Shown: piece by piece, positions 1 through 7,967 of the stretch
Numbering within the stretch: position 1 is the stretch's first letter
Layout: the number at the start of each line of letters is the position of its first letter
NCBI RefSeq assembly: GCF_013376005.1
Contig: NZ_JABMJK010000003.1
Location: forward strand, 186,001-250,000
Direction: 5' to 3'
Origin: Duganella sp. SG902
GTDB taxonomy: Bacteria > Pseudomonadota > Gammaproteobacteria > Burkholderiales > Burkholderiaceae_D
Length of the DNA: 64,000 bases
The notes under the pieces: model-generated
What the model was told of the DNA's origin: nothing
The model's input: the letters and a program-made list of their open reading frames with translations, nothing else
The model's database searches: none
Program-made: the position numbers and the translations under genes

Positions 1-297
1 AAAGGTCAGCACGGTGGCGATATCGCGGTCGCTCAGCGACTCGCTGAAGTCGGGCATGCCGCCGCGCCCCTTGAGCAGCACGGTCGCCACCTCGCTGCCC
101 TTGCCCTGCACGAACTTGCTGCCGGCCAGCGCCGGGAAGGCGCCCGGTATGCCCTTGCCGGTCGGCTGGTGGCATGCCGCGCAGTTCTTCAGGAACAGCG
201 CCTTGCCGTCGGACTCCTGCGCGTGCGACGGCGACGTCGCCGCCGCCGCCAGCGCCGCGACCACCGCCATGGCGGCCTTGATCAAGACTTCCTTCAT
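1..297 (-). CDS. Periplasmic class I c-type cytochrome (3' end outside window)
   Basis: A single-haem electron carrier, exported to the periplasm. The 99 visible residues begin with a signal peptide (about residues 1-26, ending SHAQ). They carry the haem attachment motif CAACH at 39-43 and a GGMPDF segment near residue 80 that probably supplies the axial Met. The start ATG overlaps the TGA of the upstream flavin amine oxidase (ATGA), so the two are probably translationally coupled. The cytochrome is a plausible electron acceptor for that oxidase; this is inferred from context only. The C-terminus lies beyond base 1. Confidence 0.88.
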   Translation of the reverse strand, partial: MKEVLIKAAMAVVAALAAAATSPSHAQESDGKALFLKNCAACHQPTGKGIPGAFPALAGSKFVQGKGSEVATVLLKGRGGMPDFSESLSDRDIATVLTF

Positions 298-1895
298 GCG
301 TTGGCCCTTTCATGGAGCTTGGCGAGCTGCTGCCATGCCGATTCGATGGCGCCGGCCTGCCAGCCGGTCAGGTAGCTCAGGTGTTCGCCGGCCAGCAGGA
401 TGCGGCCCTCGCCTTCCAGCAGCGTCGGATAGGCGGCGGCGCGGGTCTTCTCGGTCCATTCGGCCCAGCCGCCCAGGTTGTACTGCACGCGGTGCCACGC
501 CACCGAGAACGAGGTCTCGAAGTTCTCCGTGTATTGCGGGAAGATCTTCTGGCCGGCCGCCAGCGCGAACTCGGCGCGCTCCTTGGGCGACAGGGCGCTG
601 ATCTCGATCGCCTGCGTCTGGTACTGGTAGTAGCCGAGCAGCACGCCCTTCTTCTTCTGGAAGCCGTACGACGGCACCGAGATGGTGTTGATGCCCTTCA
701 GGTCGGTCAGGATGTGGCCGCCGTAGATATGGTCATCCTCCTCCCAGAAGCGGCGCTTCATCTGCAGGCCGATCTTGCCCACCGGCGCGTACGCCACAGT
801 GGCCACGGCCTGCTTGAACTTGTCCGAGAAGTCGGTGTCGATCTGGCGCAGCACCGACAATGGAATCGCGCACAGGCAATAGTCGGCGCTGATGGTGCTC
901 ACCTTGTTGCTGCCGGTGTCCTTGTAGGTCACCGTCACGCCCTTGTCGTTCTGGCGGATGGTCTGCACCTCGGCCTTGTAGCGGATGTTGCGGCCGACGC
1001 GTTTTTCGAACGCCTTGGCGATGGCGTCCATGCCGCCCACCGGCTGGAACATGGTGGCCTGCATCGGGAAGTCGTGCACCGCGCTGTAGACGTTGCCCAG
1101 CTTGGACGCCAGCAGATCCTTGAAGCCCAGCGGATCGGACAGCGTGCCGGGGTTGGCGCCGGCGCCGGGATTGACGGCCCAGCCGCGGCCGTTGCGGCCC
1201 TTGTACTGCAGGTCGCCGGCCGACAGCGCGCCCTCGTGCTGCAGATAGTCCAGCAGCAGGCGCTGGTCGTCGGCGGTCAGTTCCTGGTCGAGCGCGTGGT
1301 TCTTCACCGACTTGGCCAGCAGCTCCGACACATGGCCGCGCATGTCGGCCTTCACCTCCTTGATGCGCAGGCGCTTGCCGGCCAGGGGGCCGGCGTTTTC
1401 CGAGTACACATAGGCGTGGTCGTTATCGTTGATCATCACCTCCAGCGGCACCTCGAACAGCCTGGTGTAGTGCAGCGTCGACTGATGGTGCAGCGGAATG
1501 CGCCACGGTCCGTGATTGATGTAGTGGCCCTCGTCGAAGGCGCAGGTCTGCTTCTCGCCGCCCAGCTCGGTCAGGCTGAAGCCCTTGCGCGCGGTCTGGC
1601 AGCGGCCGCCGGCGAAGGCGCGCGCCTCCAGGATCTGCACCTTGTAGCCCAGCTTCTCCAGCTCGAAGGCGGCGGTCATGCCGGCCAGGCCGGCGCCCAG
1701 TATCAGCACCTTCTTGCCCTTGCCGCCGCCGGTCAGCGCTGGCGGTTCGGACGCTGTGGAGGCGATCCCCATGCCCCAGGCGTTCATGGTGTTCAACAGC
1801 AATCCGGTGCCGCCGACGGCGGCGGCCCGATACAGGAAATCCCTCCTCGTAAATGAGCTAAACGATTTATATTGTTTTACTGTTTTACTATCCAT
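294..1895 (-). CDS. Tat-exported flavin monoamine oxidase family protein
   Basis: A 533-aa FAD-dependent amine oxidase. It opens with a twin-arginine signal (FTRRDFLYRAAAVGG, RR at residues 17-18), so it should be exported folded to the periplasm. A Rossmann motif GAGLAGMTAAFELEKLGY follows, ending in the EAR..AGGRC segment typical of the family. Near the C-terminus the LLAGEHLSYLTGWQAGA segment is the usual second FAD-contacting stretch. I chose the ATG at 1895 because GAGGA lies about 6 nt upstream. A longer form from 1946 also has AGAGGA close to its ATG and cannot be excluded. Substrate is unknown. The gene overlaps the cytochrome c gene by 4 bp, suggesting a dehydrogenase-type partner rather than simple O2 oxidase chemistry. 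Confidence 0.85.
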   Translation of the reverse strand: MDSKTVKQYKSFSSFTRRDFLYRAAAVGGTGLLLNTMNAWGMGIASTASEPPALTGGGKGKKVLILGAGLAGMTAAFELEKLGYKVQILEARAFAGGRCQTARKGFSLTELGGEKQTCAFDEGHYINHGPWRIPLHHQSTLHYTRLFEVPLEVMINDNDHAYVYSENAGPLAGKRLRIKEVKADMRGHVSELLAKSVKNHALDQELTADDQRLLLDYLQHEGALSAGDLQYKGRNGRGWAVNPGAGANPGTLSDPLGFKDLLASKLGNVYSAVHDFPMQATMFQPVGGMDAIAKAFEKRVGRNIRYKAEVQTIRQNDKGVTVTYKDTGSNKVSTISADYCLCAIPLSVLRQIDTDFSDKFKQAVATVAYAPVGKIGLQMKRRFWEEDDHIYGGHILTDLKGINTISVPSYGFQKKKGVLLGYYQYQTQAIEISALSPKERAEFALAAGQKIFPQYTENFETSFSVAWHRVQYNLGGWAEWTEKTRAAAYPTLLEGEGRILLAGEHLSYLTGWQAGAIESAWQQLAKLHERANA

Positions 1896-2017
1896 CTGCT
1901 TCCTCACCAGTCTGCTGAAAGATCCTTGGGCGACTTGCGTTCCCATAGTTCCTCTTTAGCAAACTGCGTGCCACAGCATGAACAAAAAATAAACCTGTTT
2001 CACGTATTTGTATCTAT

Positions 2018-2058
2018 GTCCTTACATGCGCCCGCGGCGGCGGCGCGGGCGCAAGGAC
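2018..2058. terminator. GC-rich hairpin between transposase-like gene and amine oxidase
   Basis: Inverted repeat TGCGCCCGCG (2027-2036) / CGCGGGCGCA (2044-2053) with a 7-nt loop, extended by GTCCT/AGGAC after a small bulge. It lies just past the stop of the TnsB-like gene (2075, minus strand). No clean T-run follows on the minus strand, so an intrinsic terminator is plausible but not proven. Confidence 0.4.
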
Positions 2059-2074
2059 TTTATTTACGCGCGCC

Positions 2075-3901
2075 TCAGCTGACCAGGCTGCGCAAGCCCT
2101 GCGTAGTGCTACGTAAGGGCGTGCCTGGAAGCGCTTTTTGAGTGCGCGGCAGGCGGGCGATTTCGGCCGCCGACAGATGTTGGTGCGCGGCACTGGCGTC
2201 GCTCAGGTGGCAGGCGTGGAACTGCAGCGGCGCCGCCGCGTCCAGCAGATACACGGTGTCCAGATTGGCCGGATCGTAGGCCAGCTTGACGCTCCACGCG
2301 CCGCGCAGGCGCGCGCGCTCGAACCAGCGCTCGTTGATGGCGCGGGCGCAGGTGTACAGGCTGTCGAACAAGGCGATGCCCTCGGCCGTCACGCTGGCCT
2401 GCGCCACCGGCATCAGGCTGCAGCGCAGCAGCTGCTCGGGATAGATCTTCAGGCCGCCGCCGCGATGCTCGCGGCCCCACGCCCACAACTGGCGCGGCGT
2501 GGCGTTGCCGGCATGCGCCAGCTGCTGGCGGCTGTTGTAATACAGGACGCAGTCGATCACGATGCGCGTGAACTGCTCCACGTCGATCACGCCGTCGAGC
2601 CGGCCCGGCGCGCCGGACACGCCCGGCGCCAGCAGGCGGAAGCGCTTCTCCAGCACCGCGCGCCAGTCGTCCGGCCCCTGCTCCACCGCCACGCTGCGCA
2701 GGTTGAAGTTGTTCAGCAGCGTGTCGCCGCTCCAGCCCGGCGTCAGCGCGGCGTTCGCCAGCAGCGCCTCCGGCAGATGGCGGCAGGGCCACTGTTCGGC
2801 CTCGATGGCGCGGCCGTAACGCTGGCTGTATTGCTGCTTGTCGGCGCCGCAGTGGGCCAGGGCCAGCATGGCCTGCGACCACTGCGCCTCGCCCATGCCG
2901 ACGTAGATGCCGCACACCATGCGACTGAAGGCATCGGTCACCACGTAGATCAACGGGCGGCCGATGGCCTGGTTGCGGTCGGCGCGCGACACCAGCCGCA
3001 CCTCGGCGCGCACCGCGTCCAGGTAGAAGCCGGCGCCGGGCCGGCCCTGCGGCAGCGCGGACGCCGCCAGCGCCGGCGGCGCCGCGCGCGGGGCGGCGTC
3101 CGGCGCGCGCGGCGCGCGGCGCGCCACCTCGGGCGGGCGGTCGTCGTCATGATCGAGCCAGTAGTTGAACTGGCCGAAGGTCGGCACCTCCTTCAACAGG
3201 CCGGACGGCGTGGTCAGCACGCGGCCGGAATCGGCGTCGATGCGGCGCTCGACGAAGAAATCCGCCAGCATCTGCTGGTAGGCGCCAAGGCGCGAGAACT
3301 TGGGCTGGGTGGCCGCGTAGCGGGCCGTGGCGACCCGGAACACGCGGCGGATCTCCTCGTCCGCGTTCAGGCCCGGACCGGTGTCCGCGCCGTTCTTGCG
3401 CGGCCGGCCGCGCTTCACCCCGGCCGAGGACTGGCGCACCTTGCCGCGTCCGCCGGAATTGCCGTAGTCGGGCAGCAGCGCGTTGGGCGTCTGCCCGCGC
3501 TGCCAATAGCGGCGCAGGTAGCGGTAGATGGTGGGGTGGGAGACCGCGTGCCGCTCGGTGGCCTGCGCGATCAGCGGGCCGCGCAGACGCGCCTCGTAGA
3601 TCTGCGGCTCACGCGCCACCAGCCCCTCGATGATTTCCCACGCGCGCGCGCGCAGCTGCAGGTGCTTGGGCGGCAGCAGCTCCTGGCTGACCACCACCAG
3701 GTAGGGATCGGCCGGCAGCACGCTGGCGCGGCCGGCCTGGATGTCGGCGTGCACGGCCGACAGCTGGATCAACTCCACTTCCGCCGAGCTGGCGGCCACG
3801 TCGAAAACATAGGCGTGGGTTTGCTCGGGAGCGATCCACAGGATGCGGACGGTGCGCGGCGACGGATGCGTGTAGTGCAGCAGGTCGTTGCGCAGCAGCA
3901 T
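2075..3901 (-). CDS. Orphan TnsB-like (Mu C-terminal) transposase, probably catalytically dead
   Basis: A 608-aa protein of the TnsB/Mu DDE transposase family. There is an N-terminal helix-turn-helix region (about 85-135, with SHPTIYRYLRRYW), a basic linker (KRGRPRK near 164), the RNase H-like core (about 290-425) and a Mu-type C-terminal barrel. In the core the first Asp is kept (FYLDAVRAEVRLVS, D295) and the third acidic residue is kept (AVLEKRF, E418). The second position, normally LLADRGE, reads LLANAAL, with N383 in place of Asp. The 88- and 35-residue spacings match those of E. coli TnsB as I recall them. No TnsA, TnsC or TnsD and no end repeats are visible nearby. The ATG overlaps the stop of a 48-aa ORF (TAATG). 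It may be a domesticated DNA-binding protein. Confidence 0.8.
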   Translation of the reverse strand: MLLRNDLLHYTHPSPRTVRILWIAPEQTHAYVFDVAASSAEVELIQLSAVHADIQAGRASVLPADPYLVVVSQELLPPKHLQLRARAWEIIEGLVAREPQIYEARLRGPLIAQATERHAVSHPTIYRYLRRYWQRGQTPNALLPDYGNSGGRGKVRQSSAGVKRGRPRKNGADTGPGLNADEEIRRVFRVATARYAATQPKFSRLGAYQQMLADFFVERRIDADSGRVLTTPSGLLKEVPTFGQFNYWLDHDDDRPPEVARRAPRAPDAAPRAAPPALAASALPQGRPGAGFYLDAVRAEVRLVSRADRNQAIGRPLIYVVTDAFSRMVCGIYVGMGEAQWSQAMLALAHCGADKQQYSQRYGRAIEAEQWPCRHLPEALLANAALTPGWSGDTLLNNFNLRSVAVEQGPDDWRAVLEKRFRLLAPGVSGAPGRLDGVIDVEQFTRIVIDCVLYYNSRQQLAHAGNATPRQLWAWGREHRGGGLKIYPEQLLRCSLMPVAQASVTAEGIALFDSLYTCARAINERWFERARLRGAWSVKLAYDPANLDTVYLLDAAAPLQFHACHLSDASAAHQHLSAAEIARLPRTQKALPGTPLRSTTQGLRSLVS

Positions 3902-4047
3902 TAGCGCTCCCGCGAGGAGAAGGAAGACACGTTGAACGGCCGCGTATCGACGTAAATCGAATGCAGGCCGACGGGATTCGCCTCGCGCAGCATTTGCGGC
4001 TTGATCGAATCAACAAAGGTAGTCCACAGCTTCCTGAATGAAGTCAT
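3901..4047 (-). CDS. 48-aa protein coupled to the TnsB-like gene
   Basis: A small ORF starting MTSFRKLWTTFVDSIK and ending FNVSSFSSRER. I chose the ATG at 4047 because AGGAG lies 7 nt upstream; the longer reading frames upstream lack this spacing. Its TAA overlaps the ATG of the TnsB-like gene (TAATG), which argues for translational coupling and for its being expressed. No signal peptide or membrane segment is apparent. I do not recognise the family. It could be a leader peptide whose translation sets expression of the downstream gene, or a small partner protein. Confidence 0.6.
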   Translation of the reverse strand: MTSFRKLWTTFVDSIKPQMLREANPVGLHSIYVDTRPFNVSSFSSRER

Positions 4048-4238
4048 TGCCATGCTCCTGTGCGTAACGTCTCCAGGTTCCAGGCGCTCCACCGCCGCCT
4101 CTTATCACGATTGTGCTATCACATATGCAATAAGCGGGCCAGCGGCCTTCTACTAGGACAACATTGCGCGCGGCGGTGGCGGCGGATTCGTTTTGGTGCA
4201 ACGCAGCACCGGACTTGCACCGGCCATGTGCACGGCGG

Positions 4239-4269
4239 CAAAAATGACACGGGGCCTTGCGGCCCCGTG
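4239..4269 (-). terminator. Intrinsic terminator of the DEAD-box helicase gene
   Basis: Perfect 9-bp stem CACGGGGCC (4248-4256) / GGCCCCGTG (4261-4269) with a 4-nt loop. On the minus strand it is followed by TCATTTTTGCC. It begins 5 bp past the helicase stop codon. Confidence 0.85.
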
Positions 4270-4273
4270 GTGA

Positions 4274-6433
4274 TCAGTACTTCTTCGCTTTCGGCTTGGC
4301 GCCCGGCGCCGGTTTCTTCGGCGGCGTGTGCTTGGCCGATTCCGGCGGCATGCGGTCGGCATGGCTGATCTTCAGCTGCGCGCCGCCCACCCACACCTTG
4401 CCCAGGTTGCGGAACATATCGTCCGGCATGCCGTCCGGCAGCTCCAGCATGCTGTGGTCGTCGAAGATCTCGATGCGGCCGATGTACTTGGCCTCCAGCC
4501 CGGTCTCGTTGGCGATGGCGCCGACGATATTGGCCGGGGTGATCTCATTGTTGCGGCCCACCTCGACCCGGAACGCCGACATCGGCACCGACAGCTTGCC
4601 CGGCTTTTCCTTTTTCTTCTTGGCCGGGGCCTCCTCCACCTCGGAGACGGCGGCGCGCACCGCGCGCTCCAGCGGCGAGCCGGCCGGCTTGGCCGGCGCT
4701 TCGGCGCGCGCGGGCTTCTCGGCGCGCGCCGGCCTGGCGGCGGGCGCCGGGGCCGGCGCGTCCTCGCCATCGACGCTGATGCGCAGCGCCTGGCCGGCCA
4801 CGCGGATGCCGGCCATCAGCTCCAGCGCCTCGCGGCTCAGGGTGTCCGGCATGTCCAGCACCGTGAAATCGTCGAAGATCTCGATGCGGCCGATATTCTT
4901 GGAGTCGATCCCGCCCTCGTTGGCGATGGCGCCGACGATGTTGCCCGGCTTGACGCCGTGCTGGTAGCCGACCTCGATGCGGTAGGTGCGCATGCCCGGC
5001 TCGGATTCGCGCGGAATGCGCTCCTTCTTGCCGAAACGCTCGCCGCGCTCCGGACGGTCGAAGCCCGGACGCGCCGGGCGCTCCTCCCACTGGGTCTGCT
5101 GCTTCTTGTCGAGCAGCAGCGGCACGTCGCCGCGCGCCAGCCTGGCCAGCGCGGCGGCGATCTCCAGCGCCGGCACATTGTGCTCGCGCTCGTAATCCTC
5201 GATCAGCGACTGGAACTGCTCCAGCCCGCCCTCGGCCAGGGTGTCGGTGATCTGCTGCTTGAACTTGGCGATGCGCACGTCGTTCACCGCCTGGATGGTC
5301 GGCAGCTCGAGCTGGCCGATCGGCTGGCGGGTGGCGCGCTCGATCATCTTCAGCAAGCCTTTCTCGCGCGGCGTGATGAACAGGATCGCCTCGCCGCTGC
5401 GGCCGGCGCGGCCGGTGCGGCCGATGCGGTGGGTGTAGCTTTCCGGATCGTGCGGCACGTCGTAGTTGACCACGTGCGAGATGCGCTCCACGTCCAGGCC
5501 GCGGGCGGCGACGTCGGTCGCCACCAGGATGTCGATCTTGCCGTCCTTGAGCATCTGCACCGTGCGCTCGCGCTGCGCCTGCTGGATGTCGCCGTTGATG
5601 GCGGCGGCCGAGAAGCCGCGCGCCTGCAGCTTCTGCGCCAGCTCCTCGGTGCCCAGCTTGGTGCGCGAGAAGATGATCATGCCGTCGAAATTCTCGGCCT
5701 CCAGGATGCGGGTCAGCGCGTCCAGCTTGTGCATGCCGGACACCAGCCAGTAGCGCTGGCGGATGTTCTCGTTGGTGCCGGTCTTGGCGGCCACCGTGAT
5801 TTCCTTCGGATGGCGCAGATAGGTGTTGGCGATGCGGCGGATGGCCGGGGGCATGGTGGCCGAGAACAGCGTGGTCTGGCGCGACTCCGGCGTCTCCTGC
5901 AGGATGCGCTCGACGTCGTCGATGAAGCCCATGCGCAGCATCTCGTCGGCCTCGTCCAGCACCAGCGTTTTCAGTCTGGACAGGTCGAGCGAGCCTTTGT
6001 CGAGGTGATCGATCACGCGGCCGGGAGTGCCGACCACCACGTGCACGCCGCGGCGCAGGGCCGACAGCTGCGGCCCGTAGCTCTGGCCGCCGTAGATCGG
6101 CAGCACGTGGAAGCCCGGAATGTGGGCGGCATAGGTCTGGAACGCCTCGGCCACCTGGATGGCCAGCTCGCGGGTCGGCGCCAGCACCAGCGCCTGCGGG
6201 GTGGTTTGTTTGATATCGATGCGCGCCAGGATGGGCAGCGCGAAGGCGGCGGTCTTGCCGGTGCCGGTCTGGGCCTGGCCCAGCACGTCCTGGTTGTTCA
6301 GCAGCAGCGGGATGGTCGCGGCCTGGATCGGCGACGGCGACTCATAGCCGACCTCATTCAGCGCCTTTAACAGCGGCGCGCCGAGATCGAGGTCGGAAAA
6401 AAGGGCAATTGGGGATACTGGGGATGCAGACAT
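4274..6433 (-). CDS. deaD: DEAD-box ATP-dependent RNA helicase with two DbpA-type RNA-binding domains
   Basis: A 719-aa cytoplasmic RNA helicase of the DeaD/CsdA/DbpA group, involved in RNA unwinding, ribosome assembly or cold adaptation. Visible motifs are the Q-motif region, AQTGTGKT (54-61), PTRELA, GTPGR, VLDEADEM, SAT, ARGLD and HRIGRTGRAGR. After the helicase core there is a charged linker and then two copies of the DbpA RNA-binding fold. The first is YRIEVGYQHGVKPGNIVGA and the second FRVEVGRNNEITPANIVGA, each followed by a GRIEIFDD segment. E. coli DeaD and DbpA carry one such domain each. The tail is Lys/Pro-rich. The start at 6433 (ATG) is preferred over an in-frame GTG at 6445, which has no SD. 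deaD is used as the closest well-known name. Confidence 0.9.
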   Translation of the reverse strand: MSASPVSPIALFSDLDLGAPLLKALNEVGYESPSPIQAATIPLLLNNQDVLGQAQTGTGKTAAFALPILARIDIKQTTPQALVLAPTRELAIQVAEAFQTYAAHIPGFHVLPIYGGQSYGPQLSALRRGVHVVVGTPGRVIDHLDKGSLDLSRLKTLVLDEADEMLRMGFIDDVERILQETPESRQTTLFSATMPPAIRRIANTYLRHPKEITVAAKTGTNENIRQRYWLVSGMHKLDALTRILEAENFDGMIIFSRTKLGTEELAQKLQARGFSAAAINGDIQQAQRERTVQMLKDGKIDILVATDVAARGLDVERISHVVNYDVPHDPESYTHRIGRTGRAGRSGEAILFITPREKGLLKMIERATRQPIGQLELPTIQAVNDVRIAKFKQQITDTLAEGGLEQFQSLIEDYEREHNVPALEIAAALARLARGDVPLLLDKKQQTQWEERPARPGFDRPERGERFGKKERIPRESEPGMRTYRIEVGYQHGVKPGNIVGAIANEGGIDSKNIGRIEIFDDFTVLDMPDTLSREALELMAGIRVAGQALRISVDGEDAPAPAPAARPARAEKPARAEAPAKPAGSPLERAVRAAVSEVEEAPAKKKKEKPGKLSVPMSAFRVEVGRNNEITPANIVGAIANETGLEAKYIGRIEIFDDHSMLELPDGMPDDMFRNLGKVWVGGAQLKISHADRMPPESAKHTPPKKPAPGAKPKAKKY

Positions 6434-6565
6434 GGCGTCACTCACAAAAATTGTTCGAATCGCCTAATTGCGAAAGAAATTTGTGCGTAGTTTACTCTGT
6501 CTGGGCGGATTCAGCTTTTTTTTGCAAGAATTAACCTCCAAATGCACGCTTTTCAGGAGTTTTCC

Positions 6566-7549
6566 ATGATTCGTCCCCTGCTCGCCGCCCTCCTCCTCGC
6601 CGGCCCGGCCTCGGCCGCCACCTACGGCCCCCAGCTCGAGGGCTTCCCCTACCCGCACCCGCTGCACAAATACAGTTTCGCCTCCCAGGGCGTGAACCTG
6701 GAGATGGCCTATATGGACGTGGCGCCGGCCGCCGCGGCCAACGGCAAGACCGCCGTCCTCCTGCACGGCAAGAACTTCTGCGGCGCGACCTGGGAGCAGA
6801 CCATCGCCGCGCTGACCAAGGCCGGCTACCGCGTGGTGGCGCCGGACCAGGTCGGATTTTGCGCCTCGTCCAAGCCCGAGCATTACCAGTACAGCTTCCA
6901 GCAGCTGGCCGCCAACACCAACGCCCTGCTCAAGCACCTCGGCGTGGGGCAGGCCATCGTGATCGGCCACTCCACCGGCGGCATGCTGGCCGCGCGCTAC
7001 GCGCTGATGTACCCGGACGCGGTGGCGCGGCTGGTGATGGTCAACCCGATCGGGCTGGAAGACTGGAAAGCGCTGGGCGTGCCGCCGATCAGCGTCGACC
7101 AGTGGTACGCGCGCGAGCTGAAGCTGTCGGCCGACAGCGTGCGCGCGTACGAGCGCGCCACCTACTACGGCGGCAACTGGAAGCCGGAATACGAGAAATG
7201 GGTCGACATGCTGGCCGGCCTCAATAACGGTCCGGGCAAGAAACTGGTGGCGTGGAATTCGGCGCTGATCTACGACATGATCCTGACCCAGCCGGTGGTC
7301 TACGAATTCCCGCTGCTGAAAGTGCCGACCACGCTGCTGATCGGCGACGCCGACACCACCGCCATCGGCAAGGACGCGGCGCCGCCGGACGTCAAGGCCC
7401 GCATCGGCCGCTACGACGTGCTGGGCAAGGAGGCCGCCAGGAAAATCCCGCAGGCGCGGCTGGTGGAGTTCAAGGGCATGGGGCACGCGCCGCAGATGGA
7501 AGACCCGGCGGCCTTCCATCGCGCGCTGCTGGAGGAACTGAATCGGTAA
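6566..7549 (+). CDS. Exported alpha/beta hydrolase
   Basis: A 327-aa alpha/beta-hydrolase-fold enzyme with a cleavable signal peptide (MIRPLLAALLLAGPASA, residues 1-17), so likely periplasmic or secreted. It has the oxyanion-loop HGKNFCGATW, the nucleophile elbow GHSTGGM, and an acid/His region ending GMGHAPQMEDPAAFH. This layout resembles haloalkane dehalogenase or epoxide-hydrolase-like esterases; the substrate cannot be assigned. The start at 6566 has CAGGAG 6 nt upstream; the in-frame ATG at 6542 lacks an SD and would place residues before the signal peptide. A long hairpin follows the stop. Confidence 0.85.
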   Translation: MIRPLLAALLLAGPASAATYGPQLEGFPYPHPLHKYSFASQGVNLEMAYMDVAPAAAANGKTAVLLHGKNFCGATWEQTIAALTKAGYRVVAPDQVGFCASSKPEHYQYSFQQLAANTNALLKHLGVGQAIVIGHSTGGMLAARYALMYPDAVARLVMVNPIGLEDWKALGVPPISVDQWYARELKLSADSVRAYERATYYGGNWKPEYEKWVDMLAGLNNGPGKKLVAWNSALIYDMILTQPVVYEFPLLKVPTTLLIGDADTTAIGKDAAPPDVKARIGRYDVLGKEAARKIPQARLVEFKGMGHAPQMEDPAAFHRALLEELNR

Positions 7550-7553
7550 ACGC

Positions 7554-7587
7554 AGAGAAGACGGAGTTGGAATCCGTCTTCTCTCTT
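7554..7587 (+). terminator. Hairpin terminator after the alpha/beta hydrolase
   Basis: Perfect 12-bp inverted repeat AGAGAAGACGGA (7554-7565) / TCCGTCTTCTCT (7573-7584), 7-nt loop, starting 4 bp after the TAA. Only a short pyrimidine tract (CTT) follows, so termination may be partial. Confidence 0.6.
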
Positions 7588-7651
7588 GCGCCGCCCAAGC
7601 CCGGAGGGTCCGGGGCGGCACGTCAGGCGCTAGGGCTGCTTGCTTCGGTGC

Positions 7652-7921
7652 TTATTTGCTGGCCGCTGGAGCCGAGGCCGCCGGCGCCGGGGTCGAGGCG
7701 GCAGGCGCCGAGGCGGAGGCCGAAGCCGAAGCGCTGGCCTTGTGGGCCTTCTTGTGCGTGGCCTTCTTGGCTGGCGCCGAAGCGGCGGGCGCCGAGGCGG
7801 CCGGGGTCGAAGCGGCCGGAGTCGAGGCGGCGGCCGAGGCGGATGCCGAAGCGGCCGGGGCCTGGGCGAAAGCAGCGGAAGCGAACAGGCCGGCGATCAG
7901 GGTGGCGATTACTTTTTTCAT
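7652..7921 (-). CDS. Small secreted Ala/Ser/Pro-rich protein with His-Lys cluster
   Basis: 89 aa. It has a clear signal peptide (MKKVIATLIAGLFASAAFA, residues 1-19). The mature part is almost entirely Ala, Ser, Thr and Pro in short repeats (ASAPA/ASTPA), interrupted by a basic KKATHKKAHK stretch. AAAGGA lies upstream of the ATG. The N-terminus is nearly identical to that of the next gene upstream (7968-8198), so the two are tandem paralogues. The function is not recognised. The composition suggests an unstructured periplasmic or envelope-associated polycation. Confidence 0.7.
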   Translation of the reverse strand: MKKVIATLIAGLFASAAFAQAPAASASASAAASTPAASTPAASAPAASAPAKKATHKKAHKASASASASASAPAASTPAPAASAPAASK

Positions 7922-7967
7922 GATTCAGTCCTTTAGTATGATTAATTTATACGGTTTATATCGTTAA

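Noticed and set aside
312..1856. Long plus-strand ORF (514 aa) opposite the flavin amine oxidase
   Set aside because: Mirror frame of a real gene in GC-rich DNA: Leu/Gly/Ala/Val/His-rich, no SD, no motifs. The same applies to the long frames opposite the helicase, M28, MshQ-like, TonB-receptor, GGDEF, TamA, TamB, SMC and MnmC genes.
2075..4047. Complete Tn7-like element or insertion sequence
   Set aside because: No terminal inverted repeats, target duplication, TnsA/C partners or cargo can be seen, and the triad is altered.
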